This document shows positions 58,704 to 64,000 of a stretch of DNA of 64,000 bases, piece by piece. Every line of letters starts with the position of its first letter. Position 1 is the first letter of the stretch. The notes under the pieces are model-generated. The model saw only the letters and a list, made by a program, of their open reading frames with translations, did not search any database and was not told where the DNA came from. The stretch is from Candidatus Kapaibacterium sp. (GTDB lineage: Bacteria > Bacteroidota > Ignavibacteria > Kapaibacteriales > UBA2268). Both the position numbers and the translations under genes were made by a program. Location of the stretch: the NCBI GenBank assembly GCA_938031175.1, contig CALHGZ010000001.1:1-64000 (forward strand), written 5' to 3'.

Positions 58704-59138
58704 ATGGAAGTATTAATAGCCGAAGATCATTTTTTAACGGCTCAGCTGCTAGCAAAGACGCTTGCGAAAAATGATGATATAAATGTTATCGGAATTGTGT
58801 CCGATGGTTATAAAGTTATTGAGGTAATTTCCCAAAGGAAAGTTGATATTTGTCTCCTCGATATATCTATGCCAAATTTAAATGGATTGGAGGCACTTAA
58901 AATTTTAGCTCGTAAAAAGAAAAAAGTAAAATTTCTGATTTTATCTGGTCATATCGAGAGTTGGATTATTGAAAAAGCTTTAAAATACGGAGCATATGGT
59001 TATATAACAAAGAAAGCTGACATTGAAGAGGTTATTAAGGCATTACATATAGTTTATTCAGGAGAAAAGTATTTAGATGCTGTTGCTTTAGATTCTCTGA
59101 AAAGTAGTAACAGAACATTATCCCTGCAGATTGTTTAA
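58704..59138 (+). CDS. Stand-alone receiver domain protein
   Basis: A 144-residue protein made of a single NarL-type receiver: V-L-I-A-E-D-H near residue 3, phospho-acceptor Asp in I-C-L-L-D-I-S-M-P-N near 53, Ser in F-L-I-L-S-G-H, and Lys in Y-I-T-K-K-A. It ends with 25 extra residues (Y-L-D-A-V-A-L-D-S-L-K) and no HTH, where NarL relatives usually have a DNA-binding domain. It could be a phosphate sink, an adaptor, or a shortened NarL regulator. Its partner kinase could be the one encoded 1.1 kb upstream. Confidence 0.88.
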   Translation: MEVLIAEDHFLTAQLLAKTLAKNDDINVIGIVSDGYKVIEVISQRKVDICLLDISMPNLNGLEALKILARKKKKVKFLILSGHIESWIIEKALKYGAYGYITKKADIEEVIKALHIVYSGEKYLDAVALDSLKSSNRTLSLQIV

Positions 59139-59429
59139 TTATCAAAACGATAAAACTGATATTTCACTAGTTTTATGAATTTACTCTCTAATATAAATTT
59201 GTTTTTATATAATTTTTCAAATATTTTTATCAAATAAACACCTCATAATACGGTCATGTATCCCACTAAATTTCAATTATGATTATTCCTTGATAAACGT
59301 AATTTCTTAAATTTAATAATTCAAATTATATAGAATTTGAATAATTAAATGGAAATCATGATTTTGGTAATTAATTATTTGTTAATTAATTTATATTTTT
59401 TTTTGTGTAATTAAATAGGTTTAATAGTT
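59139..59429 (+). other. AT-rich gap with one weak hairpin
   Basis: About 290 bases with no gene. ATAAAACT and AGTTTTAT (59150-59176) form an 8-bp stem without a T-run just after the receiver gene. The rest is AT-rich with stops in all frames; I see no other structured element. Confidence 0.5.
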
Positions 59430-60398
59430 TTGGTTTCTTCTGGAGAGCTTATATTATCGATTGGTCTAATAATAATAGGCACGCTAATGTTATATTTTGG
59501 AGCAGAGGGATTGATTGCTGGTAGTTCATCTTTAGCACGTCGGCTTGGTATAACGCCATTAGTAATTGGTTTAACAGTAGTTGCTTTTGGTACGAGCAGT
59601 CCAGAATTAGTTGTAAGTGTAACAGCTGCATTAAAAGAAGAACCAGGTATCGCAATAGGAAATGTCGTCGGTTCAAATATTTGCAATATTGGATTGATTT
59701 TAGGAATTGCAGCTTTAATTAAACCAGTTAAAGTTGATTTAAAGTTAATAAAGATTGATTTCATAATTTTAATTGGTGTAACTCTTTTATTTTTATTAAT
59801 CGTTTCGGATGAATTTATAAGTAGAATAGATGGATTGATTTTATTATCAATTTTGATTGCTTATATTGTAACCACGCTATATATGGCAAATAAGGTGAGA
59901 TTCAAAGAAATTGATCTACCAATCCCAATAAAGCTGAAGAAACATAGCGAATGGATAGATATAATATTTATCACAGGTGGATTATTAATATTGATTTTTG
60001 GAGCGGACTTATTTCTCCAGGGTGCAAAAAAAATAGCGATATATCTTGGTGTATCAAATGTAATAATAGGTTTATCTGTTGTTGCTTTGGGTACCAGCTT
60101 ACCTGAATTAGCTACTTCTGTTGTAGCAATTATAAAAAAAGAAAATGATATTTCATTGGGTAATATAATAGGATCAAATATTTTCAATTTACTTGGCATC
60201 TTGGGCGCTGCTTCGATTATTCATCCAATAAAAACAGTAGATATTGGGATCATTGATTATAGCTTGATGTTGTTTTTAACGTTACTTATTATACCATTTG
60301 CTTGGACAAAGCTACAGGTTTCGAGAATTGAAGCCATTATTTTATTATTGATTTATTTTGGATATTTATATTATTTGTATTTAAATATTCCCAAGTAA
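59430..60398 (+). CDS. CaCA-family Na+/Ca2+ (K+-dependent) antiporter, YrbG-like
   Basis: A 322-residue membrane antiporter of the Ca2+/cation exchanger superfamily, beginning with TTG since no ATG precedes the first helix in frame. The two inverted alpha-repeats are clear: G-T-S-S-P-E-L-V-V-S-V with G-N-V-V-G-S-N-I-C-N-I-G near residues 50-85, and G-T-S-L-P-E-L-A-T-S-V with G-N-I-I-G-S-N-I-F-N near 222-255. The paired acidic residues in these repeats bind Ca2+ and Na+. It is monocistronic and converges on the metalloprotease gene 2 bases away. Confidence 0.92.
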   Translation: MVSSGELILSIGLIIIGTLMLYFGAEGLIAGSSSLARRLGITPLVIGLTVVAFGTSSPELVVSVTAALKEEPGIAIGNVVGSNICNIGLILGIAALIKPVKVDLKLIKIDFIILIGVTLLFLLIVSDEFISRIDGLILLSILIAYIVTTLYMANKVRFKEIDLPIPIKLKKHSEWIDIIFITGGLLILIFGADLFLQGAKKIAIYLGVSNVIIGLSVVALGTSLPELATSVVAIIKKENDISLGNIIGSNIFNLLGILGAASIIHPIKTVDIGIIDYSLMLFLTLLIIPFAWTKLQVSRIEAIILLLIYFGYLYYLYLNIPK

Positions 60399-60400
60399 AA

Positions 60401-62128
60401 TTATCTTTGTAAAACGAACTTACCCCAATAATTTGACTTTGGGTGTTTTATATTGTATATATATATACCAGCACTAATTTGTTCTAATCGGTTAAATCGG
60501 ATTACTCTGCATCCATTGTCAAAGATGACTTCATTTGTATCATAATATATTGTTTCCATTAGATTGTTAAAAATTGTGAGTTCTACCTTTTCGTATAGCA
60601 GTATTTCTTTTGGAACGGGTAAATAAATGGCTGTTTCAAAAGGATATTTGACAGGGTTTGGATATGGATTTTCTACAGTACAAGTGCTTGTGCCTGGATA
60701 AATATATAGATCCTGATCTAAATTACAAAAATTGAACAATTCACTACGTAAACCAATATAATAGTTTATGGATTCAAGATAGATAGCGTTGATGAAATCT
60801 TCAGTGGAAAATTTTAATTCATAATAAGCTCCTTTTTTATTTTGTTTTTTTAATGATTCTAAATCAGCATTGGAAATAATCAGGTCACATGTATCAGCAG
60901 ACTTTTCGCCTGTCCCTTTGAAAAAAGTTCTGAAAGCTCTAATTTCGAATGGATATATAGAACCTGTATCAAGAGTTGTTGGTGGAGTGTACGTGTTTTC
61001 GGAATAAAATTTTATTTCAGGGAAATCTTTAGCGTCATCAAAATATCTTCTATCATCAAATGCTCTTGAACCAGTGAAATACATCCAGCTTTTGAATTTG
61101 CACCATTGTTCTATAAGATTTGTATTTTTTTCTTTATAAACAGAATCGAGAGCAGTGTAAGGATCAATACCAAGAGCAATTATTTCCCACATTCTTTTCA
61201 TAGCAAAATCGCCGAATTGCTTGAACATATACTGTCCGTAAATAGACCAACGGTAGCCATTGTCTGGGTCAGTATTTGCAAAAGGATATCTTTTAAGTCC
61301 GTTAAATAATTGAGGCAAATATTGGTAATAATCTTTTATTTCAGGATAAAGTCTATATTCCATCCATGAACTCGTCAACTCGTAGATTGCTGGTACAGAA
61401 GGCTCGATAAAACCATATACATATTGAATTGCGTGATGAAGTTCATGGGCAGCTGTAATCTTTAAAGCGTCAATACCGGTTGTAAAATAAGAAGGTCTTT
61501 TAACATTATCACTATAAATTGAGGAATCTTCAGGAGAATAATTATTATCAATAACAATATAGCTAGTGTATCTTGGGAAATTGAATCGTGGAAGGATTTC
61601 TCTATCAGCTGTTGTATAGCCGTAACCACCTCTATTTTTGCCAAGCTCGAGAACGTAAATATCGTATTCATCGCCACCGCCATCTCCAAAATCTTTTGGA
61701 GGGGGTAAATAACCTATTTGATTAACCTCTATCTCGTAAGCTTTTTCGAAATAATGTGCGACTGAATCTATATAATCTGGAATGCCATTGTCATTGTTAT
61801 CTGTTGGGTCAACGGCATTTTCGCCTGTTATGTCATAGTGAATTCTGAATAATCCCTTAGGTGAGAGAACTGAATGAGTTAACTCAAATCTAAGAATTAT
61901 ATTGCTATCTTTTAGTTGTTGTATTTTTTCTTGTCTTGTTTTGGGTTCTAAATTGGGATGATTGAGAAAATGATTTATCAAAATTTCTTGTTGAGTATTA
62001 ATATCGAAGGTAAGGCATTTTGGAGGAAGATGGTTGTTGTAGGAAAAAAGAATGTTTGTTAATAAAAATAGAATGTAGATTTGAGAAAAAATAAAATTTT
62101 TCATCGGGGAAACTTGCTTTTTCATCAA
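60401..62128 (-). CDS. Secreted MXAN_6640-type putative metalloprotease with T9SS sorting domain
   Basis: A 575-residue exported protein. The first ATG (62128) precedes a signal peptide at M9 (M-K-N-F-I-F-S-Q-I-Y-I-L-F-L-L-T), so 62104 is an alternative start. D-N-D-N-G-I-P-D-Y-I-D near residue 108 is a calcium-binding-like loop. The zinc site is A-A-H-E-L-H-H-A-I-Q near 229 (H-E-x-x-H), and the context E-L-T-S-S-W-M-E near 249 fits the MXAN_6640 family. The last 90 residues are a T9SS sorting domain (E-N-P-Y-P-N-P-V ... S-A-G-I-Y-I-Y-N-I). Substrate unknown. It is probably co-transcribed with the small secreted protein gene upstream, 19 bases apart. Confidence 0.85.
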   Translation of the reverse strand: MMKKQVSPMKNFIFSQIYILFLLTNILFSYNNHLPPKCLTFDINTQQEILINHFLNHPNLEPKTRQEKIQQLKDSNIILRFELTHSVLSPKGLFRIHYDITGENAVDPTDNNDNGIPDYIDSVAHYFEKAYEIEVNQIGYLPPPKDFGDGGGDEYDIYVLELGKNRGGYGYTTADREILPRFNFPRYTSYIVIDNNYSPEDSSIYSDNVKRPSYFTTGIDALKITAAHELHHAIQYVYGFIEPSVPAIYELTSSWMEYRLYPEIKDYYQYLPQLFNGLKRYPFANTDPDNGYRWSIYGQYMFKQFGDFAMKRMWEIIALGIDPYTALDSVYKEKNTNLIEQWCKFKSWMYFTGSRAFDDRRYFDDAKDFPEIKFYSENTYTPPTTLDTGSIYPFEIRAFRTFFKGTGEKSADTCDLIISNADLESLKKQNKKGAYYELKFSTEDFINAIYLESINYYIGLRSELFNFCNLDQDLYIYPGTSTCTVENPYPNPVKYPFETAIYLPVPKEILLYEKVELTIFNNLMETIYYDTNEVIFDNGCRVIRFNRLEQISAGIYIYNIKHPKSNYWGKFVLQR

Positions 62129-62147
62129 ATAAAGTTGGATACTTTAA

Positions 62148-62573
62148 TTATCTGAACATTTCTTTAATCATGCCCCAAGTTCTTCGAACAGTACTGACTT
62201 CGTGTGTAACCGTGATTGTATTGGAATAGACGTGAGTGTTATCTTTGTTGATTAATTTGAGACGATAATAGAACACCGTTTTAGAAAGGGGAACATCATC
62301 GCCTGGTTGATTTTTGAAATAAGCTTCGTTGTCAATGTACTTATAGTTTGAAGGTGTACCCTTTGCATCGATTGAAGTTACTCGCTGGAAACCGCTTTTA
62401 TTAGAAGAACGTTCAAGCTCAAATTTTTTTAGATCTTGTTCGCTGATTGAACGCCACTCAATAGTAATAGCACTTCCATCTGAGCGGGCTGTAAATGTTT
62501 CAATTATTCCTTCATATGCTAGAGTAACACTAATGAACAGCATTATTATTAGCATTGGCAGTATGATTTTCAT
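62148..62573 (-). CDS. Small secreted FN3-like protein
   Basis: A 141-residue exported protein with signal peptide M-K-I-I-L-P-M-L-I-I-M-L-F-I-S-V-T-L-A (cleavage after A19). The mature part is one beta-sandwich of fibronectin-III type: A-I-T-I-E-W-R-S-I-S-E-Q-D-L-K-K-F-E-L-E-R-S near residue 35 and Y-Y-R-L-K-L-I-N-K-D near 103. This E-x-D-L-x-x-F-x-V-E-R-S pattern is common in T9SS cargo, but no sorting domain follows: the protein ends with a basic R-R-T-W-G-M-I-K-E-M-F-R tail. It precedes the metalloprotease gene in one transcription unit and may be its partner; this is inference. Confidence 0.75.
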   Translation of the reverse strand: MKIILPMLIIMLFISVTLAYEGIIETFTARSDGSAITIEWRSISEQDLKKFELERSSNKSGFQRVTSIDAKGTPSNYKYIDNEAYFKNQPGDDVPLSKTVFYYRLKLINKDNTHVYSNTITVTHEVSTVRRTWGMIKEMFR

Positions 62574-62615
62574 ACGTGTTTTTTAATTAGTCAACATTTA
62601 TTTGTAACACTGACG

Positions 62616-62623
62616 CAAATATA
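62616..62623 (-). promoter_or_regulatory. TAnnTTTG -7 promoter box (TATATTTG) for the FN3-like/metalloprotease pair
   Basis: An exact minus-strand match 43 bases before the ATG at 62573. Confidence 0.5.
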
Positions 62624-62734
62624 ATACAAATAATTTTAATTACATCAATATATTATCAACATTTTGTTGAAATAAGTTGTTAATAGCAAATTTCAAATGC
62701 TGTATTCAATTATTTTCACTTATTTAAATCAGAA

Positions 62735-62763
62735 TAATAGTATCTTGAGAATTGCTATATTTG
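62735..62763 (+). promoter_or_regulatory. ftsY promoter: -33 TTG and -7 TATATTTG
   Basis: TATATTTG (62756-62763) matches the -7 box exactly and a TTG (62735-62737) lies 18 bases upstream, near the usual -33 spacing. Transcription would begin about 62770, so the ftsY start must lie downstream of that point. Confidence 0.6.
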
Positions 62764-62789
62764 TATATGAACACAACAAGGAAATGATT

Positions 62790-63794
62790 ATGGGATTTTT
62801 TGATAAGATAAAAGAAAAGGTATCCAATGTTGTAAAATCAACTGCCGAGGCAGTGAGTTTTGATAAATTAAAAGAGGGTCTTTCGAAAACCCGAGATAGT
62901 TTTGTAAAAAAAATTCATAAAGCGATAGGTAGCAACAGGAAAATTGATGATAGATTAATAGAGGAAATCGAAGAAATCCTAATTTCAGCTGATATTGGTG
63001 TGTATTCTACCGATTTGTTGATAAATTCATTAAAGGCAAAAGTAAAAAAAGAAGGATATGAGAATCCGGAAGATATAATAGAAATTCTTAAAGACGAAAT
63101 ATATAAAATACTATCAGAATCGAACTCAAAGCTCCCACCGAATCCTTATGAAATAAATATCGTTTCCAAACCATTGACAATTCTTATAGTTGGTGTTAAT
63201 GGAGTTGGCAAAACTACAACAATTGGTAAGTTAGCTTACAATTACACGAAAGCAGGCAAGAAGGTATTAATAGGAGCTGCTGATACTTTTCGTGCAGCGG
63301 CTAATGAGCAATTGGAAATTTGGGCACAAAGAGCTGGGGTGAATATCATTCAACAAAAGCAAGGTGCTGATCCGGCTGCTGTTGCTTATGATACTTTAAA
63401 CTCTGCCATATCAAAAGATTATGATGTTGTTTTAATTGATACAGCGGGTAGATTACACAATAAAATTCACCTTATGTCCGAGCTTCAAAAAATAGGTAAA
63501 GTAATGAAGAAACTGAAAGCTTCTGCCCCTGACGAAGTATTTCTTGTACTCGATGCAACAACAGGTCAAAATGCAATTATCCAAGCAAGAGAATTTTCGA
63601 AAGTTGCAGATTTGACGGGAATTATATTGACTAAATTAGATGGTACTGCAAAAGGCGGTGTCATTATTCCTATTATAAATGAATTGAAAATTCCTGTGCG
63701 ATTTATTGGTGTTGGAGAAAAAATAGATGATTTGCAAGCATTCGACCCTGAAAAATTTATTGTAGCTTTATTTGAGGTTAACGGCAAAAATTGA
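62790..63794 (+). CDS. ftsY: Signal recognition particle receptor FtsY
   Basis: FtsY is the membrane-associated GTPase that docks SRP-ribosome complexes at the Sec translocon. From ATG 62790 it is 334 residues; this start has AAGG 8 bases upstream and follows the promoter. Longer in-frame starts (62697) begin before the promoter and are rejected. The N domain contains I-E-E-I-E-E-I-L-I-S-A-D-I-G near residue 55. The G domain has G-V-N-G-V-G-K-T-T-T near 135, A-A-D-T-F-R-A-A-A-N-E-Q-L near 163, D-T-A-G-R-L near 217, T-K-L-D-G-T-A-K-G-G near 278 and the closing G-V-G-E-K-I-D-D-L-Q-A-F. Ffh is not in the window. Confidence 0.95.
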   Translation: MGFFDKIKEKVSNVVKSTAEAVSFDKLKEGLSKTRDSFVKKIHKAIGSNRKIDDRLIEEIEEILISADIGVYSTDLLINSLKAKVKKEGYENPEDIIEILKDEIYKILSESNSKLPPNPYEINIVSKPLTILIVGVNGVGKTTTIGKLAYNYTKAGKKVLIGAADTFRAAANEQLEIWAQRAGVNIIQQKQGADPAAVAYDTLNSAISKDYDVVLIDTAGRLHNKIHLMSELQKIGKVMKKLKASAPDEVFLVLDATTGQNAIIQAREFSKVADLTGIILTKLDGTAKGGVIIPIINELKIPVRFIGVGEKIDDLQAFDPEKFIVALFEVNGKN

Positions 63795-63795
63795 A

Positions 63796-64000
63796 TTACC
63801 GAGGCTTTTTAAATCTTTTGGATATATCATTTAAACTCCAAGATATTATAGGTAAAAGAGCAATTTTCATCATAGTTTGATACCTTGGCAGAGAGAAAAA
63901 GATAATCGAAATTATGCTGTGATAAACTAAAAAAATAAAAATGTAATTTAAGTTATCTTTATTGGGAATTTTAACCATTCCGTAAATAAACAACATTATC
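63796..64000 (-). CDS. C-terminal fragment of an unidentified membrane protein (5' end outside window)
   Basis: The minus-strand frame is open from the window edge to a stop at 63796-63798, giving at least 66 residues. It has one clear hydrophobic stretch (Y-I-F-I-F-L-V-Y-H-S-I-I-S-I-I-F-F), then L-P-R-Y-Q-T-M-M-K-I-A-L-L-P-I and a basic tail. The P-R-Y-x(5)-L-P pattern recalls the C-terminal end of GT-C/ArnT-type membrane glycosyltransferases, but the fragment is too short for a firm call. It converges on ftsY. Confidence 0.4.
   Translation of the reverse strand, partial: IMLFIYGMVKIPNKDNLNYIFIFLVYHSIISIIFFSLPRYQTMMKIALLPIISWSLNDISKRFKKPR

Noticed and set aside
62697-62789. N-terminal extension of FtsY by 31 residues
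   Set aside because: The extension begins upstream of the promoter box (62756-62763), and the ATG at 62790 has an AAGG site and gives the normal protein start.
1-64000. CRISPR array, insertion sequences, rRNA operon or prophage structural genes
   Set aside because: No regularly spaced direct repeats, transposase or integrase motifs, rRNA segments or phage head/tail genes were found on either strand.

Overview
The window is a low-GC bacterial chromosome segment with about 55 protein genes, two tRNA genes, two metabolite-type riboswitch leaders and a well-preserved set of promoter boxes. The organism is most likely a member of the Bacteroidota/Ignavibacteriota/Kapaibacteriota side of the FCB group. 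Four secreted proteins end in a type IX secretion (T9SS) sorting domain, there are two TonB-dependent receptors, Shine-Dalgarno sequences are sparse, and a TAnnTTTG box (the Bacteroidota -7 element) lies just upstream of many genes and of both tRNAs. I see no rRNA, CRISPR array, insertion sequence or complete prophage.

Layout. 1-9.2 kb: end of a carboxypeptidase-regulatory-like protein, a KefB-type K+/H+ antiporter, a large T9SS-exported beta-propeller protein, an AbgT transporter, tRNA-Arg(UCG) and an O-antigen-type flippase. 9.4-17.7 kb: uvrA, a catalytically degenerate HepT/DUF86 protein, a membrane protein, an HDOD protein, a putative AbiC-like phage abortive-infection protein, and lysC-lysA. 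17.7-23.4 kb (minus strand): a cobalamin riboswitch followed by a T9SS propeller protein, a BtuB-like TonB receptor, a second T9SS surface protein and a YncE/BtuG-like lipoprotein, which together look like a vitamin B12 capture operon. 23.4-31.1 kb: a decayed membrane gene, an EamA transporter, a receiver/pseudo-HD-GYP protein, tatC, a polyprenyl synthase, a Bax-inhibitor-1 protein, a TPR protein, fbp and a universal stress protein. 31.2-33.5 kb: a PAS protein with a dead kinase remnant, then a divergent regulator pair (a Mor-like protein opposite XRE + S24 peptidase) around one palindrome that overlaps both promoters.

33.5-43.8 kb is the most interesting part: thirteen minus-strand genes in a row. 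The upstream half encodes a cysteine-rich MerR regulator, a PsrABC-type molybdoenzyme (polysulfide/thiosulfate reductase family), two YeeE/YedE half-transporters and a rhodanese whose catalytic Cys is Ser but which ends in a lone C-terminal Cys. A structured leader resembling the Moco/Tuco riboswitch follows, with a terminator running up to the next start codon. Downstream of it come two ECF-like membrane proteins, a TonB receptor, a THEP1-like NTPase and MobA. My reading is that a sulfur-reducing molybdoenzyme is placed next to a cofactor-sensing switch that controls uptake of a metal or cofactor precursor and the last step of bis-MGD synthesis.

44-64 kb: a GT10 fucosyltransferase-like gene in AT-rich DNA, initiator tRNA-fMet, addA, DUF202, a YgjP-like metallopeptidase, UPF0158, mutS, mtgA, a TPR protein, a PAS-rich NarL-family two-component pair, a cluster of strong hairpins that may be a noncoding RNA, a stand-alone receiver, a CaCA antiporter, a T9SS metalloprotease with a small partner, ftsY and the end of an unidentified membrane protein. 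Protein assignments rest on motifs and remembered family sequences; no database search was possible.
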